Assembly (NCBI RefSeq): GCF_004341825.1
Contig: NZ_SMAG01000002.1
Coordinates: 248,001-312,000 of the forward strand
Length of the DNA: 64,000 bases
Source: Hazenella coriacea
Lineage (GTDB): Bacteria; Bacillota; Bacilli; Thermoactinomycetales; Thermoactinomycetaceae
Direction of reading: 5' to 3'
How positions within the stretch are numbered: the first letter of the stretch is position 1; every line of letters begins with the position of its first letter. Made by a program: the position numbers and the translations under genes. This document shows, in pieces, positions 19,316 through 28,162 of the stretch. A model generated the notes under the pieces. It saw only the letters and a list, made by a program, of their open reading frames with translations. It made no database searches and was not told the DNA's origin.

Positions 19316-19984
19316 ATGAGCTATCGAGCCATTTTATTTGATCTAGATGGTACACTTTTGAATACAAATCAATTGATCCTTGCTTCGTTTATGCATACAC
19401 TTGAACATCATTGTCCTGGAAAATACACTGAACAAGATGTGCTTGCGATCATGGGAGAGCCTTTGATTGACATGATGCGGCGATTTGATGATCGACAAGC
19501 CGAGCAAATGGTCGAAACTTATCAAAAGCATAACATCGAAAATCATGATCATTATGTGGAGCCATTTCCCCATGTGGTTGAGGTGATCAAGCAGATTAAT
19601 CAAGCGGGGATTCCCATGGCTGTAGTGACTAATAAGCGGCGTCCAGTGGTGGAGATGGGCTTACGACTATTTGGCTTAGATGCATGGATGGACGAAGTGA
19701 TTTGTGTAGGGGATGCCCCTCAAGCGAAGCCAGAGCCTGATCTACTCTTGCTAGCGATGGAACGAATTCAGATGAAGCCTGAAGAGTGTCTAATGGTAGG
19801 AGATAGTCGCTATGATCTCATGGCTGCTCAAAAGGCAGGAGTAGCTTGCGCAGGTGTGTCATGGAGTCTTCATCTAGATGATCTTCAAAAATATCGGCCT
19901 GACTATATGTTGGATGATCTAAGAGACCTGTTGGAGATTCTTAAACTTCCACACTCATCTACTGGTATAGGGAAGAAACCATGA
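19316..19984 (+). CDS. ppaX: Pyrophosphatase PpaX (HAD family)
   Basis: HAD phosphohydrolase that removes the pyrophosphate released by HprK-type dephosphorylation of Ser-P-HPr. HAD motif I FDLDGTLLNTN, motif II VVTNKR, and motif IV GDSRYDLMAAQKAG are present. GTGAGGTG sets ATG 19316 as start (222 aa, close to 216 in B. subtilis). A GTG at 19307 is less likely. Overlaps yvoF by 4 bases (ATGA). Position in hprK-lgt-ppaX-yvoF supports PpaX over a generic phosphoglycolate phosphatase. Confidence 0.93.
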   Translation: MSYRAILFDLDGTLLNTNQLILASFMHTLEHHCPGKYTEQDVLAIMGEPLIDMMRRFDDRQAEQMVETYQKHNIENHDHYVEPFPHVVEVIKQINQAGIPMAVVTNKRRPVVEMGLRLFGLDAWMDEVICVGDAPQAKPEPDLLLLAMERIQMKPEECLMVGDSRYDLMAAQKAGVACAGVSWSLHLDDLQKYRPDYMLDDLRDLLEILKLPHSSTGIGKKP

Positions 19985-20478
19985 GGAGAACAGAGCGGAC
20001 CCCTGTTAAAGGGAGCAATTCATTGTGGCAAGTTTATCGAACGGTTTCATTTTGGAAAGTTTTTAGAAACACAGTGGTGATTTTGCTAGCCCGATATACA
20101 CCTTGGATGGGTGTGAAAAACTGGTTGTATCGTACTTTTCTAGGGATGCAAGTGGGAGAGCAAACTGCAGTTGCCTTTCAAGTGATGATGGATATTTTAT
20201 TTCCTGAGCGTATTCGAATTGGACATAATACGATTATTGGTTATAACACGACTATTCTTGCACATGAGTATTTAGTGGATGAGTATCGAGTGGGTGATGT
20301 AAACATTGGAGATCATGTGTTAATTGGAGCTAATTGTACGATTCTCCCAGGGGTGACTATTGGAGATCACGCTGTAGTTGGAGCGGGTTCAGTTGTGATT
20401 AAAGATGTGGCTCCATATACATTTGTTGCTGGGAATCCGATGAGAGTAATCAGAGAAAATCATCCTACTCATGAATAA
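19981..20478 (+). CDS. yvoF: Hexapeptide-repeat acyltransferase YvoF
   Basis: Probable cytoplasmic O-acetyltransferase of the left-handed beta-helix family. Imperfect hexapeptide turns run from about residue 70 to 150 (IRIGHNTIIGYNTTI ... VNIGDHVLIGANCTILPGVTIGDHAVVGAG), with the usual AGNPMRVI end. It overlaps ppaX at ATGA and closes the hprK operon, exactly as in B. subtilis. The acceptor substrate is not known. Confidence 0.9.
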   Translation: MRRTERTPVKGSNSLWQVYRTVSFWKVFRNTVVILLARYTPWMGVKNWLYRTFLGMQVGEQTAVAFQVMMDILFPERIRIGHNTIIGYNTTILAHEYLVDEYRVGDVNIGDHVLIGANCTILPGVTIGDHAVVGAGSVVIKDVAPYTFVAGNPMRVIRENHPTHE

Positions 20479-20578
20479 ATGTTATTTTTATTTGATTGTT
20501 TTGTTCCCATCGAGCTACTATAGATAGATTCCATACAGTCATTCTGCCACAAATTTCATAAGTGAATCGAATGTATAT

Positions 20579-20609
20579 ACAACTGCCCTTATAAAGCAGT
20601 TGTTTTTTT
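20579..20609 (+). terminator. Intrinsic terminator of the hprK-yvoF operon
   Basis: ACAACTGC pairs with GCAGTTGT around a 9-base loop and is followed by seven Ts. Confidence 0.9.
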
Positions 20610-20654
20610 GCTTCCGGAGCTTTTATTCATCACAAAACCTTCACATAAATCAAA

Positions 20655-20684
20655 TTGACTCCCTGATCGACCGTTCGGTAAACT
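20655..20684 (+). promoter_or_regulatory. Promoter with TetR-like palindrome upstream of the RND gene
   Basis: TTGACT (20655-20660) and TAAACT (20679-20684) are spaced 18 bases. The palindrome ACCG-TT-CGGT (20670-20679) sits between them, like operators of TetR-family repressors of efflux genes. No tetR gene is nearby. The long distance (about 300 bases) to the exporter is unusual. Confidence 0.4.
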
Positions 20685-20986
20685 AAATTTGTTTAATTGT
20701 ACAGAATGTGTAAAAGATCATCTATATTTTCCTTAACGATCCCCGTTCTCGAGGATTTCTTACCGTTTTTAGGGAAGAGAGTTCCGTTAAACATGTAAAT
20801 TCCCCTCGAAGATTCAATCATTTCTTTTGTTTTATTTCCTTTTTTTGCAAATACTATATGAAATATAAGAGATCTCACAGTACAGATGCAGTTAAGTATT
20901 TGAGTTGATGAAACTTATTAGTATTGGGGAGTGTTGTACCGAACCCTCCAACTCAATTGCCCATACCAACTTAAGGAGGAGAAAGA

Positions 20987-23900
20987 TTGAACTGGTTGAC
21001 ACGATTTTCGTTGAAAAATATCGCAGCAATCGTCATTATCGTTTTGTTAGTCTTAGGGGGAGGACTCTATACAGCAACCCAATTAAAAATGGAAGCGATG
21101 CCAGATGTGAATGTTCCTGTAGTAGTAGCCCTCACGCCTTATCCTGGAGCATCTCCAGAAGATATTGATAAAAAAGTGACACAACCCATTGAGAAAGCGC
21201 TACAAGGTATTAAAGGCGCGCAGAAAGTCACTTCTGTCACCGCAGATAGTACTTCAGTGGTCGTGGTTGAATTCGATTTTGAAACGGATTTAGATAAAGC
21301 ACAGCAAGAGATGCAGGAATCGATTCGACGACTCCAGTTGCCTGATCAAGCGATGGAGACTCTGTATAATCGCTTTGGATTTAATACTCTCCCAATGATG
21401 AGCTTAGCGGTTACTAGTGAAAAGAAGAATGCGGCTGAGATTGAGCGCTGGGTCAATGATGTAGCCAAAGGTTCCTTAGAATCCGTGGACGGTGTAGGGG
21501 AACTTCAAATTAAGGGAGAAGGCCCGAAAGCGGTCTATATACATCTCAAACCGGAACAATTAAAAAAGCACAACTTGTCGGCGCAACAAGTGCAACAAGT
21601 TTTAATGAGTGGAAATACGTCTCTACCTGTTGGAGATTTAGATATCAATTCCATCAACCTTCCTGTGCGAGTCGAACAAAAAATTACGAATCTCGATCAG
21701 TTGAAAAACCTTCAGTTAACCATTCCACCCAATCAAGCAGCTGGTTTTGAGGATGCTTTTAAGCAAATTGGTGAAGGATTCCAAGGTTTAGGTCAAGCTG
21801 TAGGTGGTTTGGGGGAGGCTGTAGGTGGTCTTGGACAGGGGATGGGAGAGTTAGGTCAAGGAGTAGGGATGCTCCAAGGACAAGTGCAAATCCTACAACA
21901 AGCCCAACAAGTACAAGCGGAGTTGGTTGGACTCCAGCTAGAGCACAATGACACCCTTCTTGCCTTACAACAAAATCCAGAGGATGCGGGATTACAGGCA
22001 AAACTGGGCAACTTAAAACGTGAAATCGCTATTCGCCAAGGGATATTACAACAATTAAACCAAGCGATTCAAAAGTTCCCTAAACCCCAGATGAAAGCTG
22101 GATCTAGCGTCAAGATGCCTGGCACAACTCCTAAGATTTCACCTGGGAAAACAACGAAACCGACTCTCAAAGAAGCAGAGATCAAAACCATTCGGCTTTC
22201 TGAGATTGCAACCATTACTGAGTCAGCTAAAAATAATACGATGATTACTCGTACAAATGGAAAGCCATCGGTAAATATTGATGTGATTAAAGACCAAGAT
22301 GCCAATATTGTGGATGTCGCAGAAAGCATTTCACAAGAAATTGCAGACATGAAGAAGCTACATCCAGATGTTCAGATCACGACCTTGTTTGATCAATCAG
22401 AGACAGTAAAAGCTTCTGTTTATTCAATGGTTCGCGAAGGAATCTTGGGAGCAATTTTTGCTTCTGTGGTCATATTGCTTTTCTTACGTAATTTCCGAAC
22501 GACCTTTATCTCGATCATTTCGATTCCGATCTCGATTCTAGCTACCATTATTCTACTGAAACAGGCAGATATCACACTAAATATTATGACGTTAGGTGGA
22601 TTGGCAGTTGCCATTGGTCGGGTTGTCGATGATAGCATTGTGGTAATTGAGAATATCTACCGCCATTTGATGAAGAGTGAACAGCAAGATAGCTCTATTA
22701 TTCGATTGGCGACTAAAGAAGTTGCCTCAGCGATCACTTCTTCCACCTTGACGACAGTTGCAGTATTTGTGCCATTGGGACTGGTTGGAGGAATTGTGGG
22801 CGAGATCTTTTTACCTTTTGCTTTGACAGTAGCCATTGCTTTACTATGTTCGCTACTCGTTGCTGTGACAATAGTTCCTGTATTAGCGAAAGTCATGTTG
22901 CTAAGAGATAAAGGGTTAAAAAACCCGAGACGGAAGAGTGGATTGGCAGATAGTTACAAAAAGGCTTTGTCGTGGTCATTGGATCATAAGGGGTCTGTGT
23001 TAGCGATTTCTATGATTTTTTTATTAGCTAGCTTTTTTATTATCCCTCTGGTGGGCACAAGTTTTCTTCCCGCAGATAAGGATAAAGCGATGCGAATTCA
23101 ATTGAAAATGCCTTCTGGAACAGATTTAGCGAAGACACGAGAAACGACTGATCAGATTGAGCAGGAAATCAAGCAACTGAAAGAGGTTGAGATGATCTCC
23201 ACGTCGATCGGAAACATGCGTGGGGGAATGTCGTCGGAGGTGAATACAGGTGGTACGCATAAAGCTGCACTATTTGTAAGACTTCGCCCGACTGCAGATA
23301 TGGACCAACTATTAAATGATGTTCGTAAGAAGATGGAGCCATTACAAAAGCACGGAGAAATCCTTGTGAATGAAGTGAATTCGATGGGGCCTCCATCTGG
23401 AACGATCCAAGTAGGTGTCAGAGGAAATAATATTGATGACATTAAACTAGCTTCTGACCAGTTAACTGAGAAGTTAAAAGCGGTTCCTGAACTTACGAAT
23501 GTAAGCAACAACTTAAGTGCACAAAAGGATCTGGTTACGATTCAGATTGATCAAGAAAAAGCTGCAAAACATGGGTTGGTTGCTCAACAAATATCATTAT
23601 CCGTTCGAGGACTATTAGAAGCGGATAAAGTAATGGAACTGGAGCAAGGGTCACGTACCCAAGATGTTCGATTGGGAATGGAAGAAAAAGAGATGAAGTC
23701 TGTGGATGAGCTAAAAAATATACAGATCCTTTCACCCACAGGAAAATTGATCAAACTAGGAGAACTAGGAACGGTTCAAAAAACAAAGGGACCTGTAACC
23801 ATTCAAAAAGAGAATGGACAACAGTATGCAACTGTTTCTGGGAACGTTACGATTAAAGATACAGGAGCTGTATCACAAGATGTAGAACAGATCATAAATG

Positions 23901-24496
23901 AAATGGCTTTCCCGAAAGGAGTAAAAGTTTCCCTTGGGGGAGATACAGAAGAGATGAATAAAAGCTTTGCTCAACTTGGTGTCGCCATGATTGTAGCTGT
24001 TGCAGCTGTCTACATCGTGATGATTATCGCTTTTGGTGAAGCAACAGCACCATTTACGATTCTCTTTTCCTTGCCCTTTGCCGTCATTGGTGGTTTGCTG
24101 GGTCTCTTAATTGTAGATCAGCCGATCAGTGTCTCCTCCATGATTGGTGGACTGATGTTGATTGGAATCGTGGTTACCAATGCCATTGTACTGATTGACC
24201 GTGTTCAACAACAACGTCGAAGAGGCTTGCCAGTACGTGAAGCTCTACTAGAAGCGGCGGGTACTCGACTACGTCCAATTCTAATGACAGCACTTGCCAC
24301 GATCTGTGCACTGCTTCCACTAGGTTTGGGATATGGAGAAGGAACTCTTGTTTCACAAGGATTGGCAGTCGTTGTGATTGGCGGATTAACTTCTTCCACT
24401 CTTCTCACTTTGTTTATTGTACCGATCGTTTACTCGATGTTGACTCGATTGCAAGAAAAAATGAGCAGTAAGAAAAAAGAATCAATCGCAGGATAA
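20987..24496 (+). CDS. swrC: RND-family exporter (SwrC/AcrB-like)
   Basis: Proton-driven efflux or export protein of the resistance-nodulation-division superfamily. Twelve membrane helices in two halves, with conserved PGASPEDIDKKVTQPIE near the N-terminus and the GGLAVAIGRVVDDSIVVIENIYR helix-4 motif. It is longer than most (1169 aa). A block at about residues 252-404 is Gly/Gln-rich and then coiled coil (GLGQAVGGLGEAVGGLGQ), inserted in the first periplasm-type loop. SwrC of B. subtilis handles surfactin and swarming. Start TTG 20987 follows AAGGAGGAG. A single gene with its own terminator and no membrane-fusion partner. Confidence 0.88.
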   Translation: MNWLTRFSLKNIAAIVIIVLLVLGGGLYTATQLKMEAMPDVNVPVVVALTPYPGASPEDIDKKVTQPIEKALQGIKGAQKVTSVTADSTSVVVVEFDFETDLDKAQQEMQESIRRLQLPDQAMETLYNRFGFNTLPMMSLAVTSEKKNAAEIERWVNDVAKGSLESVDGVGELQIKGEGPKAVYIHLKPEQLKKHNLSAQQVQQVLMSGNTSLPVGDLDINSINLPVRVEQKITNLDQLKNLQLTIPPNQAAGFEDAFKQIGEGFQGLGQAVGGLGEAVGGLGQGMGELGQGVGMLQGQVQILQQAQQVQAELVGLQLEHNDTLLALQQNPEDAGLQAKLGNLKREIAIRQGILQQLNQAIQKFPKPQMKAGSSVKMPGTTPKISPGKTTKPTLKEAEIKTIRLSEIATITESAKNNTMITRTNGKPSVNIDVIKDQDANIVDVAESISQEIADMKKLHPDVQITTLFDQSETVKASVYSMVREGILGAIFASVVILLFLRNFRTTFISIISIPISILATIILLKQADITLNIMTLGGLAVAIGRVVDDSIVVIENIYRHLMKSEQQDSSIIRLATKEVASAITSSTLTTVAVFVPLGLVGGIVGEIFLPFALTVAIALLCSLLVAVTIVPVLAKVMLLRDKGLKNPRRKSGLADSYKKALSWSLDHKGSVLAISMIFLLASFFIIPLVGTSFLPADKDKAMRIQLKMPSGTDLAKTRETTDQIEQEIKQLKEVEMISTSIGNMRGGMSSEVNTGGTHKAALFVRLRPTADMDQLLNDVRKKMEPLQKHGEILVNEVNSMGPPSGTIQVGVRGNNIDDIKLASDQLTEKLKAVPELTNVSNNLSAQKDLVTIQIDQEKAAKHGLVAQQISLSVRGLLEADKVMELEQGSRTQDVRLGMEEKEMKSVDELKNIQILSPTGKLIKLGELGTVQKTKGPVTIQKENGQQYATVSGNVTIKDTGAVSQDVEQIINEMAFPKGVKVSLGGDTEEMNKSFAQLGVAMIVAVAAVYIVMIIAFGEATAPFTILFSLPFAVIGGLLGLLIVDQPISVSSMIGGLMLIGIVVTNAIVLIDRVQQQRRRGLPVREALLEAAGTRLRPILMTALATICALLPLGLGYGEGTLVSQGLAVVVIGGLTSSTLLTLFIVPIVYSMLTRLQEKMSSKKKESIAG

Positions 24497-24535
24497 ATAA
24501 GAACACCCTTTGGAGAACCAAGGGGTGTTCTTATT
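24496..24535. terminator. Bidirectional terminator after the RND gene
   Basis: An 18-bp stem with one G-U pair (24496-24513 with 24518-24535) and an AGAA loop. A-rich before and T-rich after, so it can act on both strands (the RND gene and the convergent yolD-like gene). Confidence 0.9.
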
Positions 24536-24631
24536 TATTGGAACTTATTAGGTGATACGAGCGGAGTTTGCTCATGAAAGAAGATTTCACTTACTATCTC
24601 AAAGTAAGATGGATTTACATTTGGATAAGGA

Positions 24632-24961
24632 TTACATCCAATCAACATCCATGAGCCGAGAATAACTGATTTTTTTGCGGAGTTCCCCATTAGCGAGAAT
24701 GATCCAACCCTCATAAGGATGGACTTTGGCAACTCGTCCATAAAATTGCAGAGGGGAATAGCGACCGGCATAAGTAACTAAAACCGCTCTATTTAATTCG
24801 TGAGCTTCTTCTAAAAGAAAGCTCATATATTCCAATTGATCGTCGTCCACGACGGGAGGATGGTAACTTTTTATCTTCGAATTAGCTGGTGTTTCTTCCT
24901 GTTGTGGGAGGATTGAACGACACTGTTTATCAAACCATCTTTGAAAATCGATTGCGCTCAT
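24632..24961 (-). CDS. YolD-like protein
   Basis: A 109-residue protein matching the YolD-like family in size and in its C-terminal half: YMSFLLEEAHELNRAV, then a small beta barrel with GRVAKVHPYEGWIIL and KKISYSRLMDVDW. YolD-like genes usually pair with a Y-family polymerase (UvrX/YqjW) under LexA control. Here a LexA-type palindrome lies upstream (25090-25109) but no polymerase gene is adjacent. The molecular role of the family is poorly known. Confidence 0.65.
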   Translation of the reverse strand: MSAIDFQRWFDKQCRSILPQQEETPANSKIKSYHPPVVDDDQLEYMSFLLEEAHELNRAVLVTYAGRYSPLQFYGRVAKVHPYEGWIILANGELRKKISYSRLMDVDWM

Positions 24962-25441
24962 CTTGTCTACACCTGCTACTCTTCATCTAAATCTATGAAG
25001 CCACTTCTAAGGTTGAATGTAGTGAGATCCAGATCTTCTACTTGTGGACTCACCTGTAGCAGGTAAATCACCTCCTTGTCCCATATCATATACGAATACA
25101 TGTTCGTATTCAAGTGTTTATTTTTAACAACTTGTCGACCTTCTCTGCCTGAGAGATTTGCGTTTGGATCATAGTCAGTAAAAAACTAGAGCGCAATATT
25201 AAATAGTATGGATCAAGAGTTAATGAAAACGAGGCAGAAAATGAAGGTTCAAAGGTGTAGGTGGTGGGAGTGTTCAAGTATATAATTTTGTTAATAACAA
25301 AAAAACTCCATTGGTTTTAAATATATAGACACCCATTTTTGCGGTATACTTATTGTATAGGTTGTTCCTATTTTCGAAATCAGTTTATTGAAAACTTTAA
25401 AAATCAACCATAATGATATGGGTTGATTAAGGAGGAGAAAA
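24962..25441. other. Divergent gap between yolD-like gene and NlpC/P60-like gene
   Basis: This 480-base region holds, on the minus strand, a LexA box, an AAGGAGG site (complement of about 25071-25077) and a short opening ending at 24976 (25-31 codons from GTG 25053, CTG 25062 or GTG 25071). It may be a leader peptide coupled to yolD. The right half is AT-rich and must contain the promoter of the plus-strand gene; none is clear. Confidence 0.5.
25090..25109 (-). promoter_or_regulatory. LexA-type operator upstream of the yolD-like gene
   Basis: A 20-base near-palindrome. On the minus strand its core reads CGAAC-ATGT-ATTCG, one base from the LexA consensus GAAC-N4-GTTC. It is located before the ribosome site and the yolD-like gene, the usual arrangement for SOS-controlled yolD. 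Confidence 0.7.
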
Positions 25442-26824
25442 TTGCGGATCAAGAAGGCTTTATCGTTAGTCCTTGCTCCCTCATTGTTTGTTGGAGTCCA
25501 TGCAAGCACTGCCCATGCAACGGAAATAAATTACTTGGGACGAGAAGAGATGGTAACTTCACAAGCAACGCTACCATCCCTTTCGAAAGTGAATGATGTA
25601 CTGAATGCGTCTGATCAATATATCGGTACGCCCTATAAATGGGGGACTGGCCCCTATAGTGAAACCAATCGTTACTTTGATTGCTCTTCATTTACTCAAC
25701 GGGTTTTTGGAGAGAATGGGATTAATTTGAAACGCAACTCGAGGGAGCAGTCTACACAAGGGGTTACCATCGCGGCTGTGTCACATCCAGAAGAGTTCAT
25801 CGGAGCTGGAACAGTGAAGCCCAAAGGAGAACGGCTGAACTTCGATAACATTAAATCATCGTTGAAAAAAGGAGACCTCATTTTCTTTGACAATGAGGTG
25901 GAAACGCCCAATGTGGAGAAAATACACCATGTGGCCATCTACATTAATGAACATACCTTACTTCATGCGACAGAAGCCTATGGAGTCAATTACACTTACT
26001 TCAACGATAAACGGAAAAGCAACATCGTAGTTGTAAAACGAATGATTAATGAGACGTTGCCGAATGTGACCCAAAAGCAAATTATCTCAAAGGGGGATGA
26101 ATATCGCCTAAATAAAACTTCGTTTTCATCTGCTGCTCAATTTGTAGGTAAAGTGTTTGGGGATTATGGAATTTCCTTACCATCTACAGCAAATGGCATG
26201 TCTAAAGTCGGTGTGGACACACCAAGGGACCAATTGAAAACAGGAGACCTTGTCTTTTTCGATCATGATCACGATGGGAACATCACTCATGTAGCCATTT
26301 ATATTAACGAAGACAAATTGCTCCACAACACGGTTTCGCAAGGAGTTACCTATACGCCATTCAAGTCTTCTTCGTATTGGAACCATGCATTCGTTAAAGG
26401 GAAGCGCATCCTGGATCTCAAGGGATCACTACCACTCAATGAAGAAGTAATAAAGACAGCTATAAGTTATTTGAACCAAACGGAGATTGAAGATATTCAA
26501 CGTGATGAGAACGGTCAACCAAGAATGATAACTCCGAACTCGGCCAAGTTCGTGCAAAGAGTATTTTATGATCAATATGTTGGAATGTCCAAATATATGA
26601 ATATACAACAGGCACAAGGACATCCGATCCCATTGTCCGATGCTAAGCCAGGGGACCTCCTTTTCTTTGACACGAATCAAGATGGCGATGTCAACTTTAT
26701 TGCTTTTTATGTGGACGCTGATACGATGATTCAAGCCACCTCATCTGGGATCATATATAAACCCCTGACAGCGGAATTGAAAAAGAAAGCAAATCTTCAA
26801 ACGGCTTATCGCATTGGAATGTAA
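25442..26824 (+). CDS. Secreted protein with three NlpC/P60-like repeats, only the first catalytic
   Basis: Signal peptide about 1-27 (ending AHA-TE), then three related NlpC/P60-type domains. Repeat 1 has the catalytic Cys81 in FDCSSFTQRVFG and His163 in HVAIYI. Repeat 2 has SAAQFVGKVFG in place of the Cys motif but keeps HVAIYI. Repeat 3 has NSAKFVQRVF and FIAFYV, losing both Cys and His. All three keep the GDL-x-FFD motif. So only repeat 1 can hydrolyse gamma-D-Glu peptide bonds; the others may bind wall or be decaying duplicates. Start is TTG 25442 after AAGGAGGAG. It presumably acts in the cell wall. Confidence 0.85.
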   Translation: MRIKKALSLVLAPSLFVGVHASTAHATEINYLGREEMVTSQATLPSLSKVNDVLNASDQYIGTPYKWGTGPYSETNRYFDCSSFTQRVFGENGINLKRNSREQSTQGVTIAAVSHPEEFIGAGTVKPKGERLNFDNIKSSLKKGDLIFFDNEVETPNVEKIHHVAIYINEHTLLHATEAYGVNYTYFNDKRKSNIVVVKRMINETLPNVTQKQIISKGDEYRLNKTSFSSAAQFVGKVFGDYGISLPSTANGMSKVGVDTPRDQLKTGDLVFFDHDHDGNITHVAIYINEDKLLHNTVSQGVTYTPFKSSSYWNHAFVKGKRILDLKGSLPLNEEVIKTAISYLNQTEIEDIQRDENGQPRMITPNSAKFVQRVFYDQYVGMSKYMNIQQAQGHPIPLSDAKPGDLLFFDTNQDGDVNFIAFYVDADTMIQATSSGIIYKPLTAELKKKANLQTAYRIGM

Positions 26825-26886
26825 ATAGATTTGTTCTTGATCCCTGTCAAGAAGACAGATTTAAAAAACTCCTAATTTATTTGTTT

Positions 26887-26927
26887 AAATAACCTTAGCT
26901 CGGTATTGTACTGGGCTAAGGTTATTT
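26887..26927 (+). terminator. Intrinsic terminator after the NlpC/P60-like gene
   Basis: A perfect 13-bp stem (AAATAACCTTAGC with GCTAAGGTTATTT), ending in T-rich sequence; usable on both strands. Confidence 0.8.
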
Positions 26928-26980
26928 AATCGTGTCTGAAATCTAAAAATAGATTACTGGTTAGTAGGGATCCTTAACCT

Positions 26981-27009
26981 GATCTTCGCTCTTTTAAGTA
27001 GCGAAGATC
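26981..27009 (-). terminator. Hairpin after pyrD
   Basis: GATCTTCGCT pairs with AGCGAAGATC (10 bp). It lies downstream of pyrD, which ends at 27077 on the minus strand, and is probably its terminator, though the T-run is clearer on the plus strand (about 27018-27026). Confidence 0.5.
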
Positions 27010-27076
27010 AAATGATGTTGTTTTTTGCCTATTTATTTTGGCTTGTGAAAAGGGATTTTTCCGCAACGAAACCCGT

Positions 27077-28162
27077 TTATGCATCGAGTCCGACTGCTTC
27101 GTCGATGGAAGAGAGTTGGTCTTTTTCTAAAAGGGCGAGCAGTTCTTGATTGATAAATTTAGCGATGGAAGGACCCCGATACATCATACCTGTGTAAACT
27201 TGTATTAAACTGGCGCCTGCCCGAATTTTTTCGTAAGCATCTGTTCCGGTGAAAATGCCTCCCACACCCATAATCGGAAGATTTCCTTGTGTTAACTGAT
27301 AGATGTGACGGATAAAATCTGTAGATCGTTGAGAGAGCGGACGACCACTAAGACCACCCGTTTCTTGTTGATGTTGGGAGTGCAAATGATCTCGGGATAG
27401 GGTTGTGTTGGTGGCAATAATCCCATCTACTTTCATCTGATGAGCAACTTGGATGATATCTGTCAATGCTTCTTTGGACAAATCAGGAGCCACCTTGACT
27501 AAAATAGGCTTATGTTGTTGATATTTTTCAACTAGTTGACTTCGAGTTGACAGAATGTCTGTGATCAATTGCTGTAAGGATTCTACATGTTGCAAGTCCC
27601 GTAATCCTTGTGTATTTGGAGAGCTGATATTGATTACAAAATAATCCCCATAGGGATATAGGGTAGAGAGCCCCTTTTGATAGTCTGAGGCAGCGATCTG
27701 ATTGGGAGTGTCCTTATTTTTGCCGAGATTAATCCCCAAAGGGATGGAGGGCTTTTTTAAACGTTCTAGTGACATTTTTGCTTGTTCCACTCCATGGTTA
27801 TTAAAGCCCATCCGATTGATCAACGCTTGATCTTCGGGTAAGCGAAATAGACGAGGTAAGGGATTTCCGGGTTGAGGGCGTGGGGTTAAAGTTCCTACTT
27901 CAACAAATCCAAATCCAAGTGAAGCTAGTGCAGGATAAACTGTGGCATGTTTATCAAAGCCTGCTGCCAGTCCTACTGGATTAGGAAAGGTGATTCCCCA
28001 TCGTTTTGAGATAAGGCGAGCATCACGCACACCCATCCAAGAATGATACAAAGAGGTCATGCCAGGGGTTGACTGCATCAATTTTAGACTACGGATTGTC
28101 CAATCATGAGCTATTTCTGGATTCATTTTAAAAAGCACCGAACGTAAAGAGGAGTAAATCAT
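27077..28162 (-). CDS. pyrD: Dihydroorotate dehydrogenase, class 2 (quinone-dependent)
   Basis: FMN enzyme of the fourth step of pyrimidine synthesis, membrane-associated and coupled to the quinone pool. Class 2 features: an N-terminal helical extension (MNPEIAHDWTIRSLKLMQ), NPVGLAAGFDK, the catalytic-Ser motif NISSPNTQGLRDLQ, and INRMGFNNHG. Length (361 aa) exceeds class 1 enzymes. It stands alone, away from a pyr operon, and no pyrK-type electron-transfer gene is next to it. Most Bacilli use class 1B, so this is a lineage-specific choice or an acquisition. Confidence 0.93.
   Translation of the reverse strand: MIYSSLRSVLFKMNPEIAHDWTIRSLKLMQSTPGMTSLYHSWMGVRDARLISKRWGITFPNPVGLAAGFDKHATVYPALASLGFGFVEVGTLTPRPQPGNPLPRLFRLPEDQALINRMGFNNHGVEQAKMSLERLKKPSIPLGINLGKNKDTPNQIAASDYQKGLSTLYPYGDYFVINISSPNTQGLRDLQHVESLQQLITDILSTRSQLVEKYQQHKPILVKVAPDLSKEALTDIIQVAHQMKVDGIIATNTTLSRDHLHSQHQQETGGLSGRPLSQRSTDFIRHIYQLTQGNLPIMGVGGIFTGTDAYEKIRAGASLIQVYTGMMYRGPSIAKFINQELLALLEKDQLSSIDEAVGLDA

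Larger units (their letters stand above)
20479..20986 (+). other. Intergenic region between yvoF and the RND exporter gene
   Basis: A 508-base gap with a terminator (20579-20609), a promoter-like site with a palindrome (20655-20684), then about 280 AT-rich bases and the AAGGAGGAG site of the exporter. A 61-codon opening on the minus strand (20693-20878) has no ribosome site and is not called. Confidence 0.6.

Noticed and set aside
20693-20878. A 61-codon minus-strand opening upstream of the RND gene
   Set aside because: It starts at GTG without a ribosome site, has no recognised motif, and lies in a region better explained as promoter and leader.
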